A stretch of 64,000 nt of DNA from Crossiella cryophila (lineage in GTDB: Bacteria; Actinomycetota; Actinomycetes; Mycobacteriales; Pseudonocardiaceae), in contig NZ_JACHMH010000001.1 in assembly GCF_014204915.1 (NCBI RefSeq), forward strand, positions 6,659,501-6,723,500. The letters run 5' to 3'. This document shows positions 25,101-33,779 of this stretch, in pieces. The notes under the pieces are model-generated. The model was not told the DNA's origin and searched no databases. It saw only the letters and a list, made by a program, of their open reading frames with translations. Numbering within the stretch: the stretch's first letter is position 1; every line of letters begins with the position of its first letter. Both the position numbers and the translations under genes were made by a program.

Positions 25101-25123
25101 CCGCGCTGACCGCGCTGGCCTGA
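22121..25123 (+). CDS. AfsR/SARP-type regulator (wHTH-BTAD-NB-ARC-TPR)
   Basis: GTG 22121 starts MRFRLLGPVSVLGPTGAALA, the standard SARP beginning; the upstream frame to 21974 is shadow. The ~1000-residue order is: OmpR-like wHTH (~1-95, KRTRALLALLLLDRPGAVSQ), bacterial transcriptional activation domain (~100-245, ending ELGVDPSPELQERHLAVLRA), then an NB-ARC/STAND ATPase with Walker A GPGGVGKTRTALEAG and Walker B LLLVLDNCEHVVDS. TPR-like helices end the protein. It probably activates nearby genes or a secondary-metabolite operon; targets unknown. It is convergent, one base from the LLM gene. Confidence 0.92.
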   Translation: MRFRLLGPVSVLGPTGAALALPGKRTRALLALLLLDRPGAVSQRRLLDTVWAGQNPKDPVNALHLQIAKLRTAFAAADPEPRLHSEHGGYRLVVRPGELDVEEFGTALARGRGQLAAGRQAEAAATLRAALACWHGPALADLADLAFTEPERARLTELRLTAVEAVATAELGLGRHAALIPELTALTTEYPLRESLAGQLMLALHQSGRQPEALAVYSGLRAHLAEELGVDPSPELQERHLAVLRAPLPTGRSAPGPANGNLRHPFSAFIGRTAELTRIAALVDRHRLITLTGPGGVGKTRTALEAGRQRLGGPADGVWLVELAPLPAGGEVLEAVSSVLLPDEGTGSHASPAGLERLIGYLRGRDLLLVLDNCEHVVDSAATVVRTLLERCPGLRVLATSREALALDGEHLVPLAPLELAEAVTLFRDRAGLLAADLPADADTTAAVHRVCHRLDGLPLAVELAAARTRLFSVAEIESGLDERLRSWDNTSRGAPARHHTLRTVLDWSYELLPERERRVFTALSVFPGGCDQDAAERVCADERPAAGQVMAVLARLVDKSLLVPVRDGAGTRFRMLETVREFAWSAIDCPRRLAELRRRHAEAMYALAEQAYIGLQSPRQRQFMTRLLAELPNIRAAAAWLLEQRAANRAMMLLGMLGYFFYISGREVEGSALLARAVAAHDERPEPDSDRPFTLALGWRCFLGVSSGTLADPWPEVQRLRAVYESSANPEVITDTPITVAWIAVRLRDPEEADACLRTAEAGVSASGNPWLRSALDGVWSDKHRQDGDVAAAIASSLAALGFSESIGDDFGIVYSQLRLGDAEEHAGHLDQARKRWTQARDAALASSSPVKHSYAELRLAYLDLTEDPGTAAATLVRVRRVAEDLAMDDLLAAAANLQGLLHRAAGELAAATEAFQRAWEQRRAYPVRSVVAAAQLALLSEDHEHWAALAGQTLDTVTDRLALASLRTVLAAETMPALVALRARLPERPVATALTALA

Positions 25124-25124
25124 G

Positions 25125-26060
25125 TCAGTCGCGCAACCCGCGGTGGAACTCCCCGGCCAGGTCCAGGAGTTCGGCCGGGCCGCCCGCGGTGAGCTGGAGG
25201 TCCAGGATCACCTCGTCCACGCTGTCGGCCAAGGCGGTGCGCAGGTAGCCGGTGAGCTGCTCGACGGTGCCGCGGCCGGGCAGCATCGAGGGATCGGCCT
25301 GGTCCGCGGTGAGCCGCGGGGTGATCCGCAACGGCGTGCGGAACACCGCCGGGTCCCGGCCGAACCGCTCGGTCTGGGCACGCACCAGGTCCACCGTCGC
25401 GGCCAGCGCGGGCAGCGGCAGGTCCGCGGCCAGCCAGCCGTCCGCCCGCCGGGCCGCCCGCAGCAGTCCGCGCGGGGTGGAACCGGCCAGCAGCAACGGC
25501 GGCCGGGGCGACTGCCGCGGCCTGGCAGGCACAGTCGACCGCGGCACTGTCCACAGTGGACCCTTGTGCTCGACCGGATCCCCGGTCCACACCGCCTCCA
25601 GCACGTCCAGGGTCTCCTCCAGCCGCGCGCCCCGGCCACTCCAGGGCACCCCGGCGGCCTGGTACTCATCACTGGACCAGCCCAGTCCGATGCCCACGTC
25701 CAGCCGTCCGCCGCTGAGCTGGTCCAGGGTGGTCAGGGTGCGGGCGAGCAGCACCGGCGGCTGCCAGAGCGCGTGCAGCGCACTGGTGCCCAGCCGGACC
25801 GAGCTGGTGGCGGTGGCGGCCAGGGTGAGCAGGGTCAGCGGGTCCAGGAAACTGCCGTGCTCAGGGGGAAAGCCGCCGTGCGGACCGGGGTGGTGCTCGC
25901 CGGGCAGCAACGGCAGCAGCAGCCGGTCGGAGACCCACAGGCTGTCGAACCCGATCTGCTCGGCCGCCGCGGCCACCTCCAGGGTGAGCGCCGGATCGGC
26001 GAAGTGGCCGTACTGCGGTAGCGCGAGCCCGAGCCGGGCCCGGACCGGGGTGCGCCGCAT
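25125..26060 (-). CDS. LLM class (F420-dependent type) flavin oxidoreductase
   Basis: ATG 26060 (GGAGGTG upstream) gives ~311 residues. The luciferase-like TIM barrel is shown by LGLALPQYGHFADPALTLEV, AAAEQIGFDSLWVSDRLLLP, VRLGTSALHALWQPPVLLAR, TLTTLDQLSGGRLDVGIGLG-WS and LLLAGSTPRGLLRAARRADG. This is the common actinomycete TIGR03619-like group using F420 or FMN; cofactor and substrate cannot be fixed. It contains a copy of the palindrome TCCACAGTGGA at 25550-25560. Confidence 0.85.
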   Translation of the reverse strand: MRRTPVRARLGLALPQYGHFADPALTLEVAAAAEQIGFDSLWVSDRLLLPLLPGEHHPGPHGGFPPEHGSFLDPLTLLTLAATATSSVRLGTSALHALWQPPVLLARTLTTLDQLSGGRLDVGIGLGWSSDEYQAAGVPWSGRGARLEETLDVLEAVWTGDPVEHKGPLWTVPRSTVPARPRQSPRPPLLLAGSTPRGLLRAARRADGWLAADLPLPALAATVDLVRAQTERFGRDPAVFRTPLRITPRLTADQADPSMLPGRGTVEQLTGYLRTALADSVDEVILDLQLTAGGPAELLDLAGEFHRGLRD

Positions 26061-26308
26061 GCGCACACCTCCCTCGTGGACTGCGCACAGCACGCCACGG
26101 CCTTCTGTACCCGGCCTGTCCTCAGTCTGTCCGGGGTGCCGCGCCCCTGACACTGCCGCTACCCGGCGGCGGCCGGTCAACACCTCGACGCGATCTCTGC
26201 CCGGGTCGGCCGACGCCGTTGCGGGATCGGGCCGTTTCCCGGTCCTGGCCTGTCTGCCTGCGGGTTTGCCGTGCTTGTCTCGGCCGACCCGAGACAGGCG
26301 GAGGCCAG

Positions 26309-27292
26309 ATGCCCCATCCCAGACGTATCGAGCTGATCTCCAGTGAACTCGCGCACGAGCCCGGTCCGGAGCCGGACTGGCAGGAGTCCCTGGTCTTGCT
26401 GTGGGGTGATCCGGACCGCGGCCTGGGTGGCTTCCACCGGCTCGGCCACGAGGTCAACCAGGGCCGGGGCGAACTGTGGTGCGGGGTGCTCACCCCCGGG
26501 CACCGCTTCCGCCGGGACGAGCGGGTCGCACTGCTGCCTACCGATCGGTCGGTTCCGGTGTTCGGCCTGGACACGCACACCTTCACCCTGGACCCGGACG
26601 GCCGGATGCGGCTGCGGATCACCGAGCCGGACCTCGACCTGGACCTCATCGCCGACGACTTCGCCCCGATGACCTCGGTCTACCCACCCGAACGCCTCGA
26701 ATCCGTCGGCCACGGCACGGTGCGCGACCACCTGGAAACGCACGGCCGGGTCCGCGGCAGGCTCACCCTGGCCGGGCACACGCACGAGATCGACGCGTTC
26801 TGCGTGCGCGACCACAGCTGGGGTCCGCGGGACTGGTCGCTGATCGTCTCGCACCGGTGGGTGATCGGCAGCCTCGGCCCGGATCTGAGTTTCTCCGCCA
26901 CCGTCATGCAGGGCACCGACGGCCGGTTCCTGTCCCAGGGCACGCTCTGGCGGGACGGCCGAGGGCTGGCCGCCACCGGGATCGACATCGTGGTGTTCCA
27001 GGAGTCCGACGGCCTGTCCCACCGCGGCGGCCGGTTGCGCATGTGGCTGGCCGACGGCAGCGAGTTCAGCCTGGAGATCGAGACCGTCGACGGCTGGTTC
27101 TTCAACGCGCACAGCCATATCGAGGTCGACACGGTCTGCCACGCCCGCACCCCCGACGGCCGCACCGGCTACTGCGATCTCGGTGTCTCCAACGGCAGAC
27201 GGGTCACCGAGCCCCTCTTCGGCATCCGCGCGGCCACCCACGACGGGGTGCGGCCGCGCCCGGCGGAAGGACGACGCCATGTCAACGTCTGA
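26309..27292 (+). CDS. DUF7064/DUF7065-like lipocalin-fold protein
   Basis: ATG 26309 has GGAGG five bases upstream; the 26219 frame adds an unlikely tail. The ~327-residue protein has the two-sheet, CrtC/lipocalin-like layout of the DUF7064/7065 family. It shows the characteristic FCVRDHSWGPRDWSLI stretch around residue 170 and WQESLVLLWGDPDRGLGGFH near the N-terminus. These proteins are thought to bind hydrophobic substrates. It is the first gene of a three-gene operon, its 3' end overlapping the next start by 14 bp, so it is likely to work with the two phosphotransfer proteins that follow. Confidence 0.8.
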   Translation: MPHPRRIELISSELAHEPGPEPDWQESLVLLWGDPDRGLGGFHRLGHEVNQGRGELWCGVLTPGHRFRRDERVALLPTDRSVPVFGLDTHTFTLDPDGRMRLRITEPDLDLDLIADDFAPMTSVYPPERLESVGHGTVRDHLETHGRVRGRLTLAGHTHEIDAFCVRDHSWGPRDWSLIVSHRWVIGSLGPDLSFSATVMQGTDGRFLSQGTLWRDGRGLAATGIDIVVFQESDGLSHRGGRLRMWLADGSEFSLEIETVDGWFFNAHSHIEVDTVCHARTPDGRTGYCDLGVSNGRRVTEPLFGIRAATHDGVRPRPAEGRRHVNV

Positions 27293-29609
27293 GCCCACCC
27301 TGCCCGGCTTCACCCTGCTCACCGACCCCGACGTGCTCGAGCACCAGAGCGGTCCGGACACCGCCTGGACCATCACGAACGCCGCCGAGGCCATGCCCGG
27401 CGTGCTCACCCCACTGGGCGCCTCGTTCTGGCTGCCGGTCTGCGAGATCGGCCTGCGCTCGGCCTTCCACGACCTGGGCGTGCTGTCCGCCGGACAGGTC
27501 CGTCTGCCCGAGCAGGTGGACGAGCGGATCTCCGGGGTCTTCGCCGGCAGGTACGCGGCGAACCTGGATGTGTTGCGCCGCATGGCAGATCTGACCCCCG
27601 GCACCTCCGGCGACGCGATGGAACGCCAGCTCTTCGGCACCGCCCGCCCCGGCATCCCGCGCGCCAACGGCTTGCGGCGCCTGCCGTTCGTACTCACCAA
27701 GGCCCCTACCACGGTGGCCCGCTTCCCCCGCCGCCTCGCCGCGCTGAGCCGGCACATCCACCAGTGGTGGCGCACCGCCGTGACCACCGACCTGGACCTG
27801 CCAGGGCGCCCCGAACAAGCCCTCGTCGAGGCCAGCCGGGTGACCGCGCACGCGTTGCGGGCACACATGATCTCCGCCATGGTCGGCCCCGCCCTGTTCG
27901 ACCGCCTCCGCGACCTCACCACCAAAGCCGGTCTCCCCGGCCTGGAGCTACACCTGCTGGCCGGCGACGGCGACCTGGAAGAAGCCCGCCTGGTCGAACA
28001 ACTCCGCGCGGTGGCCCACGGCCGACTCCCGCTCGACCCGGTCCTGGCGACCTACGGCTTCCACGGCCCCGGCGCGGGCGAGATCTCCGCCCACTCCTGG
28101 CGCGAGGACCCCACCCCCCTGCACCGCATGATCGAGACCTACCGCACCGCCCCACCCCCGGTCAGTCGCACCGACCGGTCCGCCGCCGAGGCCGAACTGT
28201 TCGCCGCCCTGCCCCGACGCAGCCGGTCCGGCGCACGGCTGGTGCTACGACTGGCCCGCACGTTCAACCCCCTGCGCGAGATCAGCAAGGCCAACTTCCT
28301 CAAGGCCGTCGACGCCGCCCGGCACGCCGCCCGCGCCCGCGGCCGGGAACTCGTGCGGGCCGGGGTGCTCGGCGACCCGGAGGAGGTCTTCCAGCTCACC
28401 GTCGCCGAAATCGTCGAGCAGGTGCCGGCCGACGTGGCGGCGACCGTCAAGTCCCGCCGAGCCCAGCGCCGGCGCCTGCGCACGGTCCGCCTGCCCGAAC
28501 GCTGGACCGGCCCAGCCCAGCCAATTCCCCTGGCCGTGGCGAGCACCGAGGACATCAGGGAACTACGCGGCCAGGCGGGTGCGGGCGGCCTGGCCGAGGG
28601 CCGCGCCAGGGTGGTCCTCGACGCCGGGGAGAGCGACCTGGTCGAACCGGGCGAGGTGCTGGTGTGCGCGACCACGGATCCCAGTTGGGCGCCCGCGCTG
28701 GGCATCGCGGGTGCGGTGGTGATCGACGTGGGCAGCCCGATGAGCCACGGGGCGATCATCGCGCGGGAGCTGGGCGTGCCGTGTGTGATCGGGACCGGGA
28801 CGGGCACGGTGGTGCTGCGGTCCGGTGACTGGCTGCGGGTGGACGGAGCCGCGGGAATCGTGACGGTGCGACACCGCGCCACCACCGAGCCCGAGCCCGC
28901 CACCGCCGAGCCAAACGCAGCCGCCGCGGCCCAGCCAAGCTCCGCCACCGCCGGGCCGCCCCACACCGCCGCCCAGCCAAGCTCCCCCTCCCCCTCTGCC
29001 TACACCTCCGAGCCGACCCCCGCCCCCGCGATCCCTGGCAACAACCCCCTCCTCGCCGACCTCCCCCTCCTCCGCCTGCTCATGCTCAAAGGCCGTTGCC
29101 CCGCAACAGATCTCCCCCACCTCATCCCCAACGCCGAAACCTCCCTCCCCCGGATCCTCACCCAGGGCTGGGCCCTCCAGCGTTCCGGCGCCCTCCGCCT
29201 CACCGCCGCCGGACGCCAGCACACCGCCGCCCTGCTCACCGAGGAACGCACCCACCTCGCCAGCCCCCTGCTCCCCCAGCTCTACCACTGCTTCAGCGCC
29301 CTCAACGACAACCTCAAGTCGATCATGACAACCTGGCAGTCCGGCGACACCTCCGCGCTGCCCCAACTCCTCGACCTGCACGACCAGGCCCTCCCCCTGG
29401 CCCAGACCATCGCCGCCGAAGCACCGCGCCTGTCCTGCTACGCACCCCGCCTCAGCCACGCCGCCGACAAACTGCGTGCCGGTGACCTGGACTGGCTGGC
29501 CAAACCCACCATCGACAGCTACCACACCGTCTGGTTCGAGCTGCACGACGACCTGATGTCCCTGCTCGGCCTGACCCGGCTGGCCGAGGCGAAGGCGGGG
29601 CGGGCCTGA
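27279..29609 (+). CDS. PEP-utilising-enzyme family protein without ATP-grasp: RPH-like substrate domain + phosphohistidine domain + C-terminal wHTH-like extension
   Basis: ATG 27279 has GGAAGGA eight bases upstream. The ~776-residue protein begins with AMPGVLTPLGASFWLPVCEI, the sequence that follows the ATP-grasp domain in rifampicin phosphotransferase and PEP synthase relatives. The helical middle contains FNPLREISKANFLKAVDAAR and GVLGDPEEVFQLTVAEIVEQ. At ~455-550 is the swivelling domain, with GSPMSHGAIIARELGVPCVI (phospho-accepting His). After a Pro/Ala-rich linker (~555-605), the last ~170 residues start like a winged helix (LLRLLMLKGRCPATDL, ALRLTAAGRQ). No ATP-grasp domain is present. 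The next gene supplies one, overlapping by one base. Confidence 0.85.
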   Translation: MSTSEPTLPGFTLLTDPDVLEHQSGPDTAWTITNAAEAMPGVLTPLGASFWLPVCEIGLRSAFHDLGVLSAGQVRLPEQVDERISGVFAGRYAANLDVLRRMADLTPGTSGDAMERQLFGTARPGIPRANGLRRLPFVLTKAPTTVARFPRRLAALSRHIHQWWRTAVTTDLDLPGRPEQALVEASRVTAHALRAHMISAMVGPALFDRLRDLTTKAGLPGLELHLLAGDGDLEEARLVEQLRAVAHGRLPLDPVLATYGFHGPGAGEISAHSWREDPTPLHRMIETYRTAPPPVSRTDRSAAEAELFAALPRRSRSGARLVLRLARTFNPLREISKANFLKAVDAARHAARARGRELVRAGVLGDPEEVFQLTVAEIVEQVPADVAATVKSRRAQRRRLRTVRLPERWTGPAQPIPLAVASTEDIRELRGQAGAGGLAEGRARVVLDAGESDLVEPGEVLVCATTDPSWAPALGIAGAVVIDVGSPMSHGAIIARELGVPCVIGTGTGTVVLRSGDWLRVDGAAGIVTVRHRATTEPEPATAEPNAAAAAQPSSATAGPPHTAAQPSSPSPSAYTSEPTPAPAIPGNNPLLADLPLLRLLMLKGRCPATDLPHLIPNAETSLPRILTQGWALQRSGALRLTAAGRQHTAALLTEERTHLASPLLPQLYHCFSALNDNLKSIMTTWQSGDTSALPQLLDLHDQALPLAQTIAAEAPRLSCYAPRLSHAADKLRAGDLDWLAKPTIDSYHTVWFELHDDLMSLLGLTRLAEAKAGRA

Positions 29610-31036
29610 TGCTCCGGCTGGACGGCACCGCCACCGCCACCCGCGCCGACATCGGCGGCAAAGCCTTTGGCATCAACGGAATGCGCGCCCTCGGCCTACC
29701 GGTTCCACCCGCGTTCGTCCTGACACATCCCGACAGCACCCAGCTGCGAGACGGAATCCGGCTACTGGAAAGGGAAACAGGCCGCGGCTTCGGCGATCCG
29801 ACTCGGCCACTGCTGGTCTCGGTACGCTCCGGCGCGGCGGAAAGCATGCCGGGCATGATGGACACGGTACTGAACCTGGGCGTCACCGATTCCACTCGTC
29901 CCGGCCTGATCACCTTGGGCGGCAACGCGTTCGCCACCGACATCGCCGAACGGTTCCGCACCCAGTTCGAGCAGATCACCGGCTCGCCACCACCACCGGA
30001 CCCCTGGACGCAGCTGGACCTGGCCGCCGCCGCGGTGTTCCGATCCTGGATGTCACCCAGGGCCAGGGCCTACCGGGCACATCGCGGACTCGGCGAGCAC
30101 GGCGGCACCACGGTGACCGTGCAGGCCATGGTGTTCGGCAACCTGGGCCCCGGCTCCGGCTCCGGGGTCTTGTTCAGCCGCAACCCGATCACCGGCGAAC
30201 CGGATCCACTGGGCGAGTGGTTGCCACGCGGGCAGGGCGAGGAGGTCGTGTCCGGTCGCAGCACACCACGTCCGCTGGCCGACCTCGCCCGCGAACTGCC
30301 CGCGGTGCACCGGGAACTGCTCGACGCGGCGGCACTCCTGGAGCGAGCGCACCAGGATGTCCAGGACATCGAGTTCACCGTCCAAAGTGGACGTCTGTGG
30401 CTGCTCCAGACCCGGTCCGCCAAGCGGTCCGACGCGGCGATGGTGCCGCTGGCCATCGGCCTGGTCGAGTCCGGGGTACTGTCGATTCCCGTTGCCCTGG
30501 AACGGATCCGGCCCGCGCACGTGACCGCGTTGACCGGCTCCCGGATCATCGGCCGGGCCGGTGCGGAACTGCTCGCCACCGGCACCCCGGCCGCGCCGGG
30601 CATCGGCTCCGGCCGGGTGGTGCCCGATGCCGACCAGGCCGAGGAACTCGCCGCCGCCGGGCACCGGGTGGTGCTGGCCCGGCCGACCACCGATCCGGCC
30701 GACGTGCACGGGATGATCGCCGCGACCGCGGTGGTGACCGGGCTGGGCGGGTCGAGTTCGCACGCCGCCGTGGTCAGCCGGGAACTGGGCAGGCCGTGCG
30801 TGGTCGGCTGCGGACCGGACGTGCTGGCCGGACTGGCCGGGCTGCTGGTCACAGTGGACGGTCACACCGGCGAGGTGCTGGCCGGGGAACTGCCGGTGCT
30901 GCCGGTGGATCCGCGGCTGGGCAGTCACCTTGGCACCTTGGCGGACTGGCTCGCCCGCCACCCGGCGCCGGAGCTGGCGCCGGTGGTGCGGGCGGCGCTG
31001 GCGCGGGTTCAGAGCGCCCCGGCGCGCAGCAGGTAG
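29609..31036 (+). CDS. Pyruvate phosphate dikinase-like protein lacking the PEP/pyruvate barrel
   Basis: The 475-residue protein starts at ATG 29609, overlapping the previous stop. It has PPDK ATP-grasp signatures: DIGGKAFGINGMRALGLPVP, VSVRSGAAESMPGMMDTVLN, GSGVLFSRNPITGEPDPLGE and DIEFTVQSGRLWLLQTRSAK. A phosphohistidine domain (APGIGSGRVV, then TGLGGSSSHAAVVSRELGRP with the catalytic His) follows. PPDK is normally ~880 residues; the C-terminal TIM barrel that binds PEP/pyruvate is absent. It can be expected to phosphorylate its His with ATP and pass the group on, perhaps to the 27279 protein. Its end overlaps the convergent LuxR gene by 28 bp. Confidence 0.88.
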   Translation: MLRLDGTATATRADIGGKAFGINGMRALGLPVPPAFVLTHPDSTQLRDGIRLLERETGRGFGDPTRPLLVSVRSGAAESMPGMMDTVLNLGVTDSTRPGLITLGGNAFATDIAERFRTQFEQITGSPPPPDPWTQLDLAAAAVFRSWMSPRARAYRAHRGLGEHGGTTVTVQAMVFGNLGPGSGSGVLFSRNPITGEPDPLGEWLPRGQGEEVVSGRSTPRPLADLARELPAVHRELLDAAALLERAHQDVQDIEFTVQSGRLWLLQTRSAKRSDAAMVPLAIGLVESGVLSIPVALERIRPAHVTALTGSRIIGRAGAELLATGTPAAPGIGSGRVVPDADQAEELAAAGHRVVLARPTTDPADVHGMIAATAVVTGLGGSSSHAAVVSRELGRPCVVGCGPDVLAGLAGLLVTVDGHTGEVLAGELPVLPVDPRLGSHLGTLADWLARHPAPELAPVVRAALARVQSAPARSR

Positions 31037-31629
31037 GCCACCGCGTGCGTCCGGTTGCGCAACTCGAACCGGCTGAGCAGGCCGTGCACGATGTTCTTCA
31101 CGGTCCGCTCGGAGTAGCGCAACCGGCGGGCGATCTCCGCGGTGCCGTAACCGTCGGCGAGTAGTTCCAGCAGATCCCGTTCCCGGGGCGCGAGCCGCAC
31201 CGGGACGTCCGCGCGAGCGCGCTGGGCCGGCACCGCGCCCCCGGCCAGCCGCGCGCGCAGACCGGCGGCCAGCCGCTCCGGGGACTCCGGGGCGTGCCGG
31301 GCGGCGGCGATCGCGGCTACCAGGGTCGGGGTGTCCACCTCGCGGCGCTCCAGCACCGCGGCCACCTTCGTCCGCGCCAGCCAGGGCAGGTCGGCCTCGG
31401 TCAGCCGGTTGACCGCCAGCAGCAGCCGGGCCGGGCTGGACCGGCGCACCCGCAACAGGATCTCCCTGGTGTCCACGTCCACCTCCTCGGCCACCACCAG
31501 CGCCACCTGCGCCGCGCGGATCCGGGCCGGGCCGACCACCTCCAATTCCGGTTCCGCGCTGAGCAACCGGGTCACGCCCGGCAGGGTGAGCATGGTGCGG
31601 GAACACACTGCGATCAGGACGCGGTCCAC
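31009..31629 (-). CDS. LuxR family DNA-binding protein with degenerate receiver-like domain
   Basis: GTG 31629 (GGAGGAAAC directly upstream) gives ~206 residues. The N-terminal ~110 residues follow receiver-domain topology (RVLIAVCSRTMLTLPGVTRL) but lack the acidic pocket and phosphorylatable Asp; the strand that should carry it reads AAQVALVVAEEVDV. The C-terminal LuxR HTH is complete: LAPRERDLLELLADGYGTAE, IARRLRYSERTVKNIVHGLL. It resembles the 33780-34430 protein in both parts. It lies directly downstream of the truncated SARP gene on the same strand. Confidence 0.85.
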   Translation of the reverse strand: MDRVLIAVCSRTMLTLPGVTRLLSAEPELEVVGPARIRAAQVALVVAEEVDVDTREILLRVRRSSPARLLLAVNRLTEADLPWLARTKVAAVLERREVDTPTLVAAIAAARHAPESPERLAAGLRARLAGGAVPAQRARADVPVRLAPRERDLLELLADGYGTAEIARRLRYSERTVKNIVHGLLSRFELRNRTHAVAYLLRAGAL

Positions 31630-31689
31630 GTTTCCTCCGTGCGGGGCCTCCGGGCGGCGACCAGACCACGGTGCGCGGTGCTCCTTCAC

Positions 31690-33643
31690 GGTTTCTGCCG
31701 TTACCGCCGCGATCCAGCACCAGGCCCAGCTCCGCGGCGACCGCGGCGTCCCCGGTCAGCGCCAGCGCGGCGTGTGCCGCGATCTCGTCCTCCTCCTCCC
31801 ACAGCCGCAACCACATCAGCCGCGCGCGCAGGATCCGCCGGGCCGGGCCACGCAACGCCGGACTGCGCACCACGTGTTCCAGCAGCCGCACCACCTCCAC
31901 CGGGGCCTCGGCGCCCGCGGTCGCCGCGCACAGCCAGTCGATCACCCAGCCGTCCGGCTCGCCGGCGGCCAGCAACTGCCCGGCCACCAGGTGTGCGGGC
32001 CAGCCCGCGTGGTCGAGGTCCTGGGCGGCCTGGCGGTGCAGACTCGCCCGCACCGCCGAGGGCACACTCCGGTGCAGCGCGGCGAAGGTGTGGTCTTGCC
32101 GGAAGGCCACCCGCTCCCCACTGACCCGGATCAGGCCCGCGTCCCCGGCCTCGGCCAGCGCGGGCCGCAGGGTGGCGCCCGCGGTGCGCAGCAGCACGGC
32201 GAGTTCGCCAAGGCCGAACTCGCGGCCCAGCAGGGTCGCCCTGGTCAGCACCTGGCGGGTGCGCTCATCGAGCAGGGCCAGCCTGCGGGCGATGATCTCC
32301 TGCCGCACCTCGGCCAGCCGGGCGGGCGCGTGCTCGGCGAGTTCGGCGATGCCGTCCTCCGGCCGGACCAGCTCGTGCCGGGTCAGCAACTCGGCCAACT
32401 CGTGCAGCAGCAACGGATTCCCGCCGGTGTACGCGCTCAGCTCGCACAGCGACAGCCCCGGTTCGGCACCGAGCACCCCGGCCAGCAACTCGGCCGACTC
32501 CGCCGAGGTAAGCGCTTTCACCGGGATCACCTCGTCTGCCCCCTGACCAGGTTGGCGACCGATCCCGATCAGCAGCAGCGGCCGATCCCTGGTGCGCGGC
32601 AACAGTTCCCGCCAGCGGGCCGCGGCCGTACCGGTCCGCCGTTCGTCCAGCACCAGCACGGCAGGGCCGGTGCCGGGCAGATCGGCCGGATCCCGGTGCG
32701 CGGTGCACCAGGGCGCCTGGGCCAGGGCCGCGGTGAGCAACGCGGTGGCGCCCGAGCCGGGCCCGCCGGTCAGCCACAGCGTGCCGCCGCGGCCACCGGC
32801 CAGCGCACGCAGCCGGGCGGCCAGCGCGGCCTGTTCCGCGGCCCGGCCGACCAATCCGGCCGCGCCGGCCCGTTGGGCCAGCAGGGTTTCCTGCAACGCG
32901 CGCAGTCCAGGCCCCGGTTCGATGCCCAGCGCGTCCACCAGCCGGGCCCTGGTGCGCTGGTAGACCGCCACCGCCTCGTCCAGCCGGCCCGCGCGGTGCA
33001 GGGCCCGCATGTGCAGCAGTTGCAGGCCCTCGCGCAGCGGGTGCAGCGGCGCCAGCCCGGTCAGCCCGGCCAGTGCCTGATCCACCTCGCCCTCGGCCAG
33101 CAGCAGTTCGGCCCGCAGTTCCCTGGCGGCCAGCCGCAGTTCGCCGAGCCGGTCCCGCTGGGCCGCGGCGAACGGCCCGTCCAGTCCGTCCAGCGCGGTG
33201 CCCCGCCACAGGTCCAGCGCGGTGCTCACCGAGACCAGCGCAGCCCTGGTCTCGCCGCGGTCCGCGCTCACCCTGGCCTGGCCGCACAGCCGGGCGAACC
33301 GGCTGACATCGCAGGCGTGCTCGTCCAGCCGGAGCGCGTAACCCGAGCCCGCGGACAGCAGCACCTCCCCCGCCGACCACCGGATCCGGCCGGGGTCGAG
33401 CACCCGGCGCAGTCCGGACACGCAGGCGTGCAGCCCGGCCTCGGGGGCGCCTGCCGCCGCCGCGCCCCACACGCCCTCGATCAGCTCGTCCCTGGAGACC
33501 ACCTGTCCGGGCCGCAGGGCCAGCATGGCGAACACCGCCCGCCTGCGGGCCGAGCCCAGGTCCAGTTCCCGGCCGTCCCGCCAGGCGCGGACCGGTCCCA
33601 GCAGCTCCGCCCGGATCCCGGACGCGATCGGACCAGTCGTCAT
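31690..33643 (-). CDS. SARP/ATPase regulator, apparently truncated; reading frame runs on antisense without a stop
   Basis: ATG 33643 (AAAGGAG upstream) begins MTTGPIASGIRAELLGPVRA. Real protein sequence covers ~650 residues: OmpR-type wHTH, BTAD (to IEPGPGLRALQETLL), an AAA/STAND-like ATPase with a weakened P-loop GGPGSGATALLTAAL, and winged-helix and TPR beginnings up to HAALALTGDAAVAAELGLVL near 31690. From there the frame becomes Arg/Gly/Pro-rich shadow of the LuxR and PPDK genes and stops only at 30053. A TAA lies in another frame at 31701-31703. The 34403-37858 relative has ~500 more residues of TPR plus a LuxR HTH, so this copy is frameshifted or deleted. Confidence 0.7.
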
Positions 33644-33779
33644 CAATCCCCGCTCCTTTGTTCAGATCACGCCGTTATTAAGGGGCTCCGACGGATCCGC
33701 GCGCAGACCGTACCCCAGGTTGTCCGGATCGGGACACCGTGGAAAGTCGTTATGAAGACATCAGACCCATACTGCGTGT

